DNA of 64,000 bases. Source: Scheffersomyces stipitis CBS 6054. Lineage: Eukaryota; Ascomycota; Pichiomycetes; Serinales; Debaryomycetaceae. Of the stretch, positions 48,388 to 57,949 are shown in pieces; the stretch's first letter is position 1, and the number at the start of each line of letters is the position of its first letter. The notes under the pieces were generated by a model, which saw only the letters and a list, made by a program, of their open reading frames with translations, had not been told where the DNA came from and ran no database searches. The DNA is taken from assembly GCF_000209165.1 (NCBI RefSeq), contig NC_009043.1:558001-622000 (forward strand), written 5' to 3'. The position numbers were made by a program, and so were the translations under genes.

Positions 48388-51366
48388 TTAATAATCTATT
48401 GTGTTGGAGGGGTTGGCTTCGTGTGAGCCAATCGTGACAGTTACCGGTTGATGAGCCAAATTAGTATGGTCAACAATGTCCTGGTGTATACTTGGAGAGT
48501 CGACTTGTGTTGGGTCGACGCTTTGACTTTGAAATCTTAGTGAAGGGTCAGATCTTTCCATGTTGTCCAAAATTGTGGATTCCGGTTCCCCTAGAGTGGA
48601 TCCTAGTGGGGAATCCGTGATATCCATGACTCTGGCAGGAGGATCTGTTATTGGCGGAGGATCTCGTAGTGTTGGGATGCGGCTGGCTGAGGTGTTTTGT
48701 GCCTGCAGTTCGTCGCGGCTTAAACTAAGAGTCTTATTAAGTGCTTCATGCACCCTTTGGGACTGTCTTAGAGTCTGACTTTTGTTGGAGTGGGAGAGTC
48801 CTATAATAGGAGAGTAAGGGGTCGGTTGCTTCCTTGTGAGAGGGGCTAGGCGACCCGAGTAGGATGGTGAAGAGATTGGGGTTGCTAGGGGTTTGGTTTT
48901 TGATGTGACAAGGGATTTACCTTGCTTTCTTGGGCGAGGCGTGATTGGTTGAAGGAGCGGTTGTGTTCTGGTCGGTTTGTTGCCAGCGGCATTGATTGTA
49001 GTTTCTGGGAGGAGCTCCATTTCTTGGTCCTGAACCTGGTGGCTAAGGATGACGGATGCTTCATCGTCACGGATATCTTCATCTTCGTCTGAATCGGTGT
49101 ATCTTACTGTTTCGTCATCATCATCTTGGATGTATTCCCTTTGGATTTGATCTTGTGGTCTCTCGTTGTTTGAGGTATTGCGAGGTACCCCTGTAGATTT
49201 AGGGTGCATGATAGCTCTCATGGTTTGGTGGGAGTCAGGTTGTGCTGACTGGTTATGGCTCACGTGTTCTGTTACTCCCGATTCTGGGAGGTCGGCGAGT
49301 GGCGCGAATCGATTACCTCCTTGTCTATGTTGGGAGATTAAGGGTTGTGGTTCCTTTCGGCGTGGAGCGCCTTTGGTCACCGGGTTAAACCCATCGTCGT
49401 CCTTTTGATGTTGTTTGTATGGACGTGCGTTGTTAGGGGATTCGTTCTGATAAAAATAGGGTACCTTTGCAACCGGGGCCTTGAATGTTGGGCATCGTTT
49501 GGTTGAGTGCTGATTGGTGTGACATTTGAAACAGAATTGGTATGAGGAGATAATGTCTAGTTGTACACCCTGCATGAAGGCGTTCTTTCTGTTTGGAATC
49601 CTATCCGATTCCGTCGCAATCAAATAGAAAGCAGACTGGAATCTTGACAGAGTCGATCTGCCTTTGTGGAGTGGTACTTCCCTTCGGTGTTTAGCTAGAA
49701 TATCGTATACGATAGGCTCTCGTTCTTCCCTGCGTAAAGACCTGTATTGAGGTACTTGATACGTGTCAAGCGTATTTGGGTTGAACATTGCTTCTAATAG
49801 ATTGTCTAAGTTTTTGTTTCCAATTGGGGCTTTTATACCCACAAGAAAGACGTTGGGATAACTAGAAAGAGGAATAAGTTTAAGTGTAAATCTGTAGTTG
49901 CCTTCTTCCCCTGTGTAGTAAGGGTCGAATATTTCTTCAAATTTAGTCTTCAGCCATTTCTTTGGACCTTGAGATTTGAAGCGTGGAACTACAGTATTAC
50001 TTTCAGTAATGGAGAAGTTAAAGTTTAAGTGCAGATTGTCCCGGATATGTATGTGGAAATACTCCTTTATGTCATAAATCCTTTGAGTGATTTGAAGTGT
50101 TTTCTCCAACTCTTCAATTTCAAGTTGGGTATTGTTGATGCCCCGCTTCAACTCCTGCTCCAGAGGGTCCCCTGGGGATATCTGGTTTTGGTAAAATTGA
50201 AGTGATTTTTTGAGACTGGCAATACTCTGCTCGGTGTGTTCTTCTAACTCATCTAACCTATCAGGTATAGTCTCCTTAAAGTGGGTAAGAATTATCCTAG
50301 CTTTGTCCTCGATGCTCATTTGGGGTTTTAACAGGTTCAGTCTGTATTCAAATGAGTCAATGTGGACTCTTACATCTAACTTTTCAGCAACGTTTCTGCC
50401 GATTGTGCTGAGGGTTGACACTCTTACCTCCTCAGGCGTATCCCAGTCGTCGAACCTTTTCTGTTGGCCCTTATAGTTTGCTTCCGATAACCCTTCTAAG
50501 TGACTGATAAGTGTCGAGTATGTGTCAAACTGGTCAAAGACTTCATTGGTGGTAGGAACGTCCATCTTCATCTGTTCTTGGAGGGCCTCCATTTTCAGTC
50601 TGTATGTTTGAAGTATTTTGTCGGATTCTTTATCGGGAACATCTTGAAGAATATCTGCCCATTTTGCCTTATTAGGGTTTGGAAGAGGAGTAGATCTAAT
50701 TGCCTTGGGGTTTGAGGGATGAATCCTTTTCTTAGAAGAACTCTTTGAGGTTCCTAAGAGTGGGTATTCCTCTGCTTCAAGGTCTTGTGTATTTTTTTCT
50801 GGGAGTTTTGTATTTTCGGAGTTTTTTTGGTTTTTATTTAAGTATTGTAAGGATTCAGAATTTTTTTGGGTTTTTGTATTTTCTTTAAGTTGGTGTACAA
50901 GGAGAGAATCTTCTTGTTCGGGCAAGTTCGAGAGGCTGGTTGTAGAATTTAAAGAAATGTGATCCATTTCATTATCATCGTTTGCAGCCATTTCCTGGTC
51001 GTGTACCTCGTCAAGCACGTGACTTTGAAAAATTTCCGAAACTGAGGTTTCAAAACTTTCCATAGTAGGACTTAATGGGGTCTGGTTCTGAATAACCAGC
51101 TCGTCCATGGGATTATCCCGTAGTTGGGCCGGTTCCTCAGAGGTAGATGACACTGCAGTCACGAAGGATGGCTCTAAATTGCCGTTTTCATCGGCATCTG
51201 TGGACTCGCCATCGAGGTCCATCAGATCAGGGGGTGCGACATGGTCGTGTGGATTTCGGTCAATATCCGGTGGTTTTGGCTCGTTTAAGGCTTGATTTGA
51301 AGAGCTTTCACCAGAGAAAACCCCTAGAGGTCCCTCTGGCTGATTGATTGGTCGTAGTTCTGACAT
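48388..51366 (-). CDS. LINE ORF1: Gag-like RNA-binding protein
   Basis: A 992-residue ORF1 protein, presumed RNA chaperone and ribonucleoprotein subunit. An acidic, low-complexity N-terminus (about 1-220) precedes helical and coiled-coil stretches (QELKRGINNTQLEIEELEK, about 405-423). A folded, RRM-like or nucleic-acid-binding region follows (about 450-600). One CCHC zinc knuckle lies at about 610-625 (CFKCHTNQHSTKRC, spacing C-x2-C-x4-H-x4-C). The C-terminal third is Q/P/S-rich and disordered. It is far longer than mammalian L1 ORF1 (about 340 residues). It ends IDY with TAA. The start ATG 51366 is near the element's 5' end. Confidence 0.85.
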   Translation of the reverse strand: MSELRPINQPEGPLGVFSGESSSNQALNEPKPPDIDRNPHDHVAPPDLMDLDGESTDADENGNLEPSFVTAVSSTSEEPAQLRDNPMDELVIQNQTPLSPTMESFETSVSEIFQSHVLDEVHDQEMAANDDNEMDHISLNSTTSLSNLPEQEDSLLVHQLKENTKTQKNSESLQYLNKNQKNSENTKLPEKNTQDLEAEEYPLLGTSKSSSKKRIHPSNPKAIRSTPLPNPNKAKWADILQDVPDKESDKILQTYRLKMEALQEQMKMDVPTTNEVFDQFDTYSTLISHLEGLSEANYKGQQKRFDDWDTPEEVRVSTLSTIGRNVAEKLDVRVHIDSFEYRLNLLKPQMSIEDKARIILTHFKETIPDRLDELEEHTEQSIASLKKSLQFYQNQISPGDPLEQELKRGINNTQLEIEELEKTLQITQRIYDIKEYFHIHIRDNLHLNFNFSITESNTVVPRFKSQGPKKWLKTKFEEIFDPYYTGEEGNYRFTLKLIPLSSYPNVFLVGIKAPIGNKNLDNLLEAMFNPNTLDTYQVPQYRSLRREEREPIVYDILAKHRREVPLHKGRSTLSRFQSAFYLIATESDRIPNRKNAFMQGVQLDIISSYQFCFKCHTNQHSTKRCPTFKAPVAKVPYFYQNESPNNARPYKQHQKDDDGFNPVTKGAPRRKEPQPLISQHRQGGNRFAPLADLPESGVTEHVSHNQSAQPDSHQTMRAIMHPKSTGVPRNTSNNERPQDQIQREYIQDDDDETVRYTDSDEDEDIRDDEASVILSHQVQDQEMELLPETTINAAGNKPTRTQPLLQPITPRPRKQGKSLVTSKTKPLATPISSPSYSGRLAPLTRKQPTPYSPIIGLSHSNKSQTLRQSQRVHEALNKTLSLSRDELQAQNTSASRIPTLRDPPPITDPPARVMDITDSPLGSTLGEPESTILDNMERSDPSLRFQSQSVDPTQVDSPSIHQDIVDHTNLAHQPVTVTIGSHEANPSNTIDY

Positions 51367-51447
51367 TTTTTACAATCACTAAATCTGCCTCATCACGTGA
51401 TTTTAAATGATCGAAATGCGATTGTTTCAATACTACTCCCAAATAAT
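51367..51447. other. LINE 5' boundary / tRNA upstream flank
   Basis: Only 81 bp separate the LINE ORF1 ATG from the tRNA. It holds the LINE 5' UTR, the unknown 5' junction and the tRNA's upstream flank. TCACGTGA (51393-51400) is a perfect E-box, 27 bp before the ORF1 ATG in LINE orientation, possibly part of the element's promoter. Confidence 0.5.
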
Positions 51448-51519
51448 GCCCGCTTGGCCAAGTGGTAAGGCGCTCCACTCGTAATGGAGCGATCGCCGGT
51501 TCGATTCCGGCAGTGGGCA
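51448..51519 (+). tRNA. tRNA-Thr (anticodon CGU)
   Basis: Full cloverleaf: acceptor GCCCGCT pairs with AGTGGGC (one G-T), D-arm GCC/GGC around AAGTGGTAA, anticodon stem CTCCA/TGGAG enclosing CTCGTAA (anticodon CGT, reads ACG), T-arm GCCGG/CCGGC around TTCGATT, discriminator A. A box TGGCCAAGTGG is at 51455-51465 and B box GGTTCGATTCC at 51498-51508. No intron. Similar to yeast tRNA-Thr(CGU). Confidence 0.97.
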
Positions 51520-51522
51520 TTA

Positions 51523-51528
51523 TTTTTT
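51523..51528 (+). terminator. RNA polymerase III terminator
   Basis: Six consecutive T residues begin 4 nt after the discriminator base of tRNA-Thr. Confidence 0.93.
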
Positions 51529-51607
51529 GAAATTCATTTTTCCTACTGTTTACTATTTTACTACAGATAACGTATACTGTGATATTCGAGATTGATATTT
51601 ACATAAA

Positions 51608-52864
51608 CTAAGTAGCTTTTGGTGGTGGAGGGGGTAAAGAATCACTGCTGGCACCAGTACGTGCCTGGCTATCCAATACTTTAGACTTGGCCAACTCTTC
51701 GTTCATGTAGTCACTCAAGCCTCCAAGAGCAGCGGTATTAGCTACTGGATGCTTCTTCTTCTTAGCAGCAGTAGAACGAGGAGGAGCTGACAGGACAGTC
51801 AGAGGAATGAATGAACCGGCAGTTGGAGGTGGAGCAGAAGGAAGAGATGTAGCTTCCGGAGGACCGGTAGGAGACTTTTCAGAGAATTGGTAGGCGACGT
51901 TTTGCTCGTTTTCAAACAAGACGTCGTCAGTGAATTCGTTATTCTCAAACTTGCCTATCACTTCAGGAATCCTGTGGAGCAAACCGTAGCCCACATCGCA
52001 ACCAAGTATACCTTTGTTCTGACCCGTTCCCCAGGACCTGGAGAGGTTCACTGTGACAGGCCTCAAGATGTCGTAGTCGTGGTTATAGACGTACAATGTA
52101 ATAGGAACATTGTCTTCCTGTGAAACAGCATAATGCTGGTTATAGTAGTTAGAGACTACACGTGATAAAAGTGATTCGCCACCTCTGGCCAAAAGACCTT
52201 TTCCATCGGGATCCAGTGGATAGGCAGAATCACACCCAATGATGTAATCTGAATATGGCACCAATTGTGATACGAATGCAGGAGAGCCTTGATGTGTAGT
52301 CAAGATTCTCCATACATAGGCCGCAGATGTGATATGCTGAGATTCCAAAGTTAAGCCCAATCTGGCGAAATTGTCTTTGAATAGGGATTGAACTGAAGAG
52401 TCTAGATCTTCCTGAGGAGATTCTACAAAGTCCTCAAGGGGCAACAGGACTTGTCTTAATACGCCTCCTTTGGCACTCCAGACGTCGAAAATGATTGATT
52501 TTTCAGTCTTGAAGATGTTGGCTATTTCCTTCAAGAGAAGCTCAAAATTCACCGCTCCCACTTGTTCCAGTGTAGCATTACCTCCGTAATTGACAGAACC
52601 GTCCTCATTGATGCTATAACTATAATTCAGCAATGAGGGATACAACATAGGCAACTCATGATTGTTGATCCGGACAATGTAGTCAAACCACGACTCAAAT
52701 CCCTGCTGGTGGGCACTAGAATGGGGCACGACATTCAACACTCGGAGTCCATAGCCATTGTTGTTCAATTGCAAAGCATTTTTGAAATACGAGTCGCTTG
52801 CGGGATCAGATGATCCTGTGTTGCCTTCCAATCGGTCTACGAGTTTCTTAGCAAACGAAAACAT
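51608..52864 (-). CDS. GRH1: Golgi reassembly stacking protein, GRASP family
   Basis: A 418-residue GRASP55/65 homologue, yeast Grh1 (372). It acts at early Golgi and ER exit sites, and in unconventional secretion. Two tandem PDZ-like GRASP repeats: the first from GLRVLNVVPHSSAHQQGFES (about 38-57) with IFDVWSAKGG; the second with VWRILTTHQGSPAFVSQLVPYSDYIIGCDSA and LGCDVGYGLLHRIP (about 301-314), the hallmark ending. The amphipathic N-terminus MFSFAKKLVDRLEG matches the Grh1 start (MFRIAKNLV...), which is N-acetylated for membrane attachment and binds Bug1. The C-terminal third is proline-rich. It is upstream, tandem to ENG1 in map order but separately transcribed. Confidence 0.94.
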   Translation of the reverse strand: MFSFAKKLVDRLEGNTGSSDPASDSYFKNALQLNNNGYGLRVLNVVPHSSAHQQGFESWFDYIVRINNHELPMLYPSLLNYSYSINEDGSVNYGGNATLEQVGAVNFELLLKEIANIFKTEKSIIFDVWSAKGGVLRQVLLPLEDFVESPQEDLDSSVQSLFKDNFARLGLTLESQHITSAAYVWRILTTHQGSPAFVSQLVPYSDYIIGCDSAYPLDPDGKGLLARGGESLLSRVVSNYYNQHYAVSQEDNVPITLYVYNHDYDILRPVTVNLSRSWGTGQNKGILGCDVGYGLLHRIPEVIGKFENNEFTDDVLFENEQNVAYQFSEKSPTGPPEATSLPSAPPPTAGSFIPLTVLSAPPRSTAAKKKKHPVANTAALGGLSDYMNEELAKSKVLDSQARTGASSDSLPPPPPKAT

Positions 52865-53168
52865 GCTGTTTCTGTAAAGACTGTGAGGAGTAGGACTAAA
52901 TGTGATATTGAATGTTTAGAAAATGTAGGTCTGTCTTTAAAGGATTGGTGAAAAGAAAATGTCGCGCGTGGATGAACCTGCGAAACCAGGATTGCATTCT
53001 AGTTCGCACAAAAACAGTAATCCGGATTTTGCAGCCGTGACAGATCACTATCTACAATATTCTGGTTTATCTTCGTATCTAAATCATGCATTTTATCATC
53101 AATAGCTAATATACATAGGATTTCCTAGCAATGCCTAGAACATTAACAGTAGCAATCCTTTTTGGTGT
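52865..53168. other. Intergenic region between GRH1 and ENG1
   Basis: About 300 bp between the 3' end of ENG1 and the start of GRH1 on the minus strand. It should hold the GRH1 promoter; no other feature is seen. Confidence 0.55.
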
Positions 53169-56100
53169 CTAGGTAGAACCGGCAATACCTCCGGAAAACG
53201 CCAAACTCCAAGTTCTACTCAAGCCGTTGTCCAAATATGTGGACGACCAGCTGTCCGACGAGAAGAAGGAGTAGGCTGAATTGGAATCAAACAAAGCCTG
53301 GTTCAATCTCAAGATACCAGTCCAACCGCTGTTGACATTTCCAATGAAAGTGGAAACTTGGTCGGTCCATTCCTCTTGAACGTAGGAAGCACCTCTGATC
53401 AACGAAGAGGCTGGAGTGACGGGCAACATGTGAACACCATGGACGTATTCCGGATGTTGGTCTGGAGAACCAAAGTAAGTGGTGTAGTCAACCTTGTTAT
53501 CGAAGAAAATACCACTAACTTTGTTTGGAAGAATTTCTGCTGGTTGAATAGTGTTGTCGCTCTTGTAGAGGAAGTACAAGTTCATAGACCTTGCCATGAT
53601 AGCCAACATCAAGTCACCCCTTGATTCCATTGATTGGTCACCGATAATCTGGCCCCACAATTTCATACCGTAGGCAAAGTTGTAGTCCTCGGATGTCGAT
53701 TCTTCGTTTTTACCATCACCACTGGCAAACAAACCTGCAGCCCAAGAGTGACCAGCAAACCAATCAAACATTCTTGACACTGGGAAGTAATTGTCTTCTT
53801 CTGATGGGTTGGCTACATCTCTTATCAATGCATTGACCCAGTCCTTGTTGTCTTCTACCCAAGTACCACCTTGCTTGTTGTCGATGTAACCAACTATAGC
53901 AGCAGCATGGACGAAATAACCGTAATGAAAGTGGTGATCATTGTAGTAAGCAGATCCAAAGTCTGCACCAGTATCTCCACCTTGTGAGGCTGTAGATGTA
54001 ATACCTCCGAATTTTGTATCATACATAAGTGGATAATATTGCTGGTTGTTCAAGAAAGGCTCGAACGCTTGTTTCAAAGAAGACAAGGTACTGGCTGTTA
54101 CTTCGTCATCCTTGAGAATTTCACTAACGACCAAAAGGATGTATGCGTACTTGTCAATGACCTTACCTGAAAAGTAATTTGAATCCATAGAAGCAACAGT
54201 TTCAGCCATGTCAACCTGGAGTTCCGAGTTTGCTACTTCGGCTATAAGCTTAAGTAAATCAGCGGAGTAAGTCAAAGTTCCTGACAAACCTTGAACCCAT
54301 GGCAAGAACTGGATATTTGTTTCCAAAGTCTCTGTCATGGTCAATTTGTTCGTCAAGTAACCTGTCATTTGACCCTTGGTTGTCGATGACAATTGAATAC
54401 CTGTAGAGGCACCTGCGACGGAACCGTCTAACGACTCAACGTGATGTGGGAAGGCAAAAACAAGTGGATATCCAGAGTTCGACCTACCTTCAGTTGTATA
54501 AGCAAATTCGTAGGTAGCAGAAGTACTACATGCAACAGATCCTTGTACAACAGCACTAACAACATACTGACCTGCAGCCTCGTCATAAAATCCATCGAGT
54601 GAAGACTCTTCTGGAGCAGAAGCGATCTGAATAATAAGACCATCAATAGCTTGAGAACCTTCAAGGTTATATGGATCCTTGGCAGTCAATTCAAAGTCAA
54701 CCGAAGAACTTGGCAAAGTAACATAAACCAACCATTCACCACCAGTAAACAAAGTGGCACGGTATTTCAAGATGGTAGATGGCAAAGCAGAAGAAGACTC
54801 TTTGGTAAGAGTTTCGATACCAACCAAAGAATTCAAAAGAGGAACCATGTCACCGTGGTAGATTCCAGTGACAAACCCCATACCTTGGACAATTGGAATT
54901 TCAATGAAATTGGTAGGATCGCCTTGGGAAGCAGATATAGCAACAGAAACAGACATACTCTTCATTTCCGAAACTCCCAAATAGTTGTTGCTTTCTGACA
55001 ATGAAGTAGATGAAAGAATCATTTCCCCAACTTGGATAGGATTGAAGTAATAAGAATCGACGCCAACGTTATTGGTGTTTTGAGAGCCAAATACACGGTT
55101 GGATGTATTAGTGTGTTGGATAGCGAAACCATAGTAGTCAGCCTTTGTCCAGAACAACCCGTATGGGTAAGACCAGATCTGATCAGTTTGGTCCCCTAAG
55201 AACAAGTTGGCATAGAACTTGTTGGTTTCGATAGGAACTCCGTCATTATTGATCCCAGCTGGAATTGAGAGAGGAAGTTCTTGCCTGGCAAAAACTGATG
55301 GAGGAGAAGAAGTTGAAATGACTTCAAATAAATCTCCAGAGTAACAAGTCTGAGGTTCTGGAACAACTGACGTTTCAACAGGAGCTGGGCTACTAGAAGA
55401 AGAAGACGACGAAACTGAGGAAGAAGAAGTAGTACCAGCCGATGAAGAAGTAAGCAGCGAACTCGACAAGACATAAGAGCTGGAGTATCCAGATGATACG
55501 CAATCACTCGTTGAGTTATGGTAGATTCCAAATGTAGACTTGCTTGTGGTGGCGTAGACAGGTTCTTCTGAAAGTCTCAAATCGATAGTCAGAACTGTTT
55601 GAGCTTTGGAAGAAAGTAAGTTGTCATCTCCAGCAGAATCGGTAGTTGTTGTAATACAAATAGTCACAGGACTAGAATACTGATCAGTATTAATAGTCTT
55701 GGAGTTAGCCAGAGAAATTGGAGATTGGGTAATTAAAGGATTCTTTTTTGTAGTTGCAATAGTTTCCTTCGAAGTGCAAGACTCGAATAAGGTGGTAGGT
55801 ACTGTAGTGGCACTGAACACAGTGGTTGTCGTTGTTGGTGCAGTCATCGTGATGGTAGCTTCCTTGATGACAGATTCGGTGTCTGTCTCATAGAGATATT
55901 TGGTATTTTTGATTGACAGAGAAGTACTATAACTTGAACTTCTCTCGTTAGCACCGATAGCAACGACTCCTGCCGACTCTAAATACGAGTAGGAAGTTAC
56001 TGTAGCAGTAGCAGACGTGGTAGTTGTATAAGTGACACAAGCTGTTGTCTTGTACACTGTGTTGACAATATGTTCAATTGACGTAGTTTGACATGATAGA

Positions 56101-56390
56101 AAACCACAATTAGTGACAGTTTCGGTGACAGTAGATTTCTCACTAACAGTGTACTCAAATGTCGAGGTGTTTATAATGGTATTAGGCTTGTCATTGTTGG
56201 CGTAGACAAAGACTATAGGAATCCCAGTAGTCTGCGATGGAGGATTGTTGGACATGATAGAAGAAACTTGTCCATCCAAACACGCGTTTGTCACATACTT
56301 GGTTTCGGTGGACGTAACTTCTTCTTCGGCCTTACTTTGAGTGAGAGCTAGGAGAATTGACCCGAAAATGGCTAATCTCTTGAATATCAT
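53169..56390 (-). CDS. ENG1: Secreted endo-1,3-beta-glucanase, GH81
   Basis: A 1073-residue cell-wall glucanase (Eng1/Dse4, about 1117 in S. cerevisiae), secreted to the septum to separate mother and daughter cells. A signal peptide [21 protein letters not shown] opens the protein. The Ser/Thr-rich N-terminal third (to about 370, with poly-Ser and SSS-PAP) is likely O-mannosylated. GH81 runs from about 375 ([18 protein letters not shown]) with the two catalytic landmark stretches DHHFHYGYF (about 817) and [17 protein letters not shown] (about 902). The end is compact, [18 protein letters not shown]. No GPI or cell-wall repeat domain is visible. Upstream Ace2-like sites fit daughter-specific expression. 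Confidence 0.94.
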   Translation of the reverse strand: MIFKRLAIFGSILLALTQSKAEEEVTSTETKYVTNACLDGQVSSIMSNNPPSQTTGIPIVFVYANNDKPNTIINTSTFEYTVSEKSTVTETVTNCGFLSCQTTSIEHIVNTVYKTTACVTYTTTTSATATVTSYSYLESAGVVAIGANERSSSYSTSLSIKNTKYLYETDTESVIKEATITMTAPTTTTTVFSATTVPTTLFESCTSKETIATTKKNPLITQSPISLANSKTINTDQYSSPVTICITTTTDSAGDDNLLSSKAQTVLTIDLRLSEEPVYATTSKSTFGIYHNSTSDCVSSGYSSSYVLSSSLLTSSSAGTTSSSSVSSSSSSSSPAPVETSVVPEPQTCYSGDLFEVISTSSPPSVFARQELPLSIPAGINNDGVPIETNKFYANLFLGDQTDQIWSYPYGLFWTKADYYGFAIQHTNTSNRVFGSQNTNNVGVDSYYFNPIQVGEMILSSTSLSESNNYLGVSEMKSMSVSVAISASQGDPTNFIEIPIVQGMGFVTGIYHGDMVPLLNSLVGIETLTKESSSALPSTILKYRATLFTGGEWLVYVTLPSSSVDFELTAKDPYNLEGSQAIDGLIIQIASAPEESSLDGFYDEAAGQYVVSAVVQGSVACSTSATYEFAYTTEGRSNSGYPLVFAFPHHVESLDGSVAGASTGIQLSSTTKGQMTGYLTNKLTMTETLETNIQFLPWVQGLSGTLTYSADLLKLIAEVANSELQVDMAETVASMDSNYFSGKVIDKYAYILLVVSEILKDDEVTASTLSSLKQAFEPFLNNQQYYPLMYDTKFGGITSTASQGGDTGADFGSAYYNDHHFHYGYFVHAAAIVGYIDNKQGGTWVEDNKDWVNALIRDVANPSEEDNYFPVSRMFDWFAGHSWAAGLFASGDGKNEESTSEDYNFAYGMKLWGQIIGDQSMESRGDLMLAIMARSMNLYFLYKSDNTIQPAEILPNKVSGIFFDNKVDYTTYFGSPDQHPEYVHGVHMLPVTPASSLIRGASYVQEEWTDQVSTFIGNVNSGWTGILRLNQALFDSNSAYSFFSSDSWSSTYLDNGLSRTWSLAFSGGIAGST

Positions 56391-57949
56391 TGTTAGATAG
56401 TATTTTCCAAATTGATAGGATTATAAAGGTTGGAGGTGAAAAAAGAAGGGGAAAAGGTTGGTAATTTAGGTTTCTAATATATGCAAATGAAGGACGCGTC
56501 TGTAGAGTGCACGGGGAAAGGAATGTAAAGGTTTCTAGTCTTATTATTTGTCTTGGTTAAGGAGTGTAGATGATTGATCATTTCCAACTTTTTGGCTCTT
56601 ACTCGGTACTTATAGCGATTTATACAAATACAAATTGTTAGACGATCGTTCTCGAATAACCAGCTATCGAACCATTGTTAAGCCTATTTTTCTTGACTCC
56701 TCCGGTTAATGTAACCAATTTCTGCTCATAGTTTGGCCTTTCTTTGTCAACGAGGCTTCATTCCCTTCATGGCTGGAGTCGCTTCACCGATTTGGTTCAG
56801 GAAGCTAGCACATATTTTTTCTGCACAGTCTTTTTTGCAGCCGCGAATTTTCACGCCAGCCATTTTCATTTTAGTTACACGCATAATCTTAAATTTTAGA
56901 CCATGAGACGGCATCAGATCTTCGAAAAGCAGAAGCCAGCCTTTGGAAACTATATACTACATTCTAAAGTACCCTTGCTAGACGAGCTACAACATCCATA
57001 CAGTACTTAAAGTACAACAAGACGTTGCACAATGGATGATGAATTTGCGACAGAAGCCTTTTCTCTTGGAACGAATTGCATTATGCCAAATTATTGAAAC
57101 GACTCAATGGGTTGTCAATGTTTCCGTATATCGTTCTCGAAGTTCATCAGCACTTGTTCGTTGGGTCTCTTGTTAGAGAAGCTTTAAAAACGTTTCTCCG
57201 TTTTTGAAACATCCATATAGTTCTTTCAGTTTGCTTTTGAGCCAGTTATTTAGATACTCTGAATCGCAAGTCTTCCAGCTTCCAGACGATGTGATTGAAC
57301 CTTGTTGAACTGTTTGCAATACCTACTTCCGTCTTATTGCTGGTCGAGCCTATTCGATTCCTCTGCAAAACGACTAAGCTTTCAATGTCCCTGCATCGCG
57401 CATAATAGTTCTGATCTGGACTTAGATTTCCAACTGCACCGTGCTACCTTGATTCTGACGATTCCAGTTGACGATCTGAAATCGCTTTCCGTGTCATGTC
57501 GGCTATGTCAAAATGAATGGTTGCAATCTGAGATAATCGTTAACTGATCACGAAAAGTCGAACCGTCGTCTACTTCCAATTAGGATTCAATTCCGAGCCC
57601 GTGGCGAGAAATAAAAGTACGACACAACACAAGGAGTACTTTCCTCAGAATTTATGAGCGATTTTTTCGTCATCCATAACCATATGATCATCAAATACAC
57701 CGTTGCACTGATCAATGATGTTACTTGGTTGTATTCACAATTGAACATTCTGTTCCAGAAGGAAACGCACAACCAGCATAAAGATGCATATGCAGGCTGT
57801 CCGACTTACAGGAAGTCAAATGAGATCATGTCGTCTAGATACCTTCCATATCAGGAACCTCCCTAACTGACGGTCTTTGTTCAATTTCCAATTCAATTTT
57901 CGATTCCCGTTATTCCAAATTTAGGAATTTCAATCTTATTGTTTGCATT
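56391..57949. promoter_or_regulatory. Divergent promoter ENG1/DAO with Ace2-like sites
   Basis: No gene in 1.56 kb. AACCAGC at about 56658-56664 and two GCCAGC (near 56868 and 56935) resemble the Ace2/Swi5 core (RRCCAGCR). ACGCGT (56494-56499) is an MCB core about 105 bp before the ENG1 ATG. Short open frames (61-81 codons) are unsupported. Confidence 0.45.

Larger units (their letters stand above)
44625..51366 (-). mobile_element. Full-length non-LTR retrotransposon (LINE), two intact ORFs
   Basis: Minus-strand element of at least 6.74 kb, read right to left: ORF1 (51366-48388), ORF2 (48386-44832), 3' UTR (44831-44635) and an A10 tail (T10 at 44625-44634). The 5' end lies somewhere in 51367-51447, so its 5' UTR is under about 80 nt. 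Both frames are uninterrupted, so it may be active. Layout (CCHC ORF1; endonuclease, RT and zinc motif in ORF2) resembles the L1-clade Zorro elements of Candida. No clear target-site duplication was found by eye. Confidence 0.92.

Noticed and set aside
44600..51447. Target-site duplication of the LINE
   Set aside because: I compared sequence left of the T10 tail with 51367-51447 and found no clear repeat longer than a few bases.
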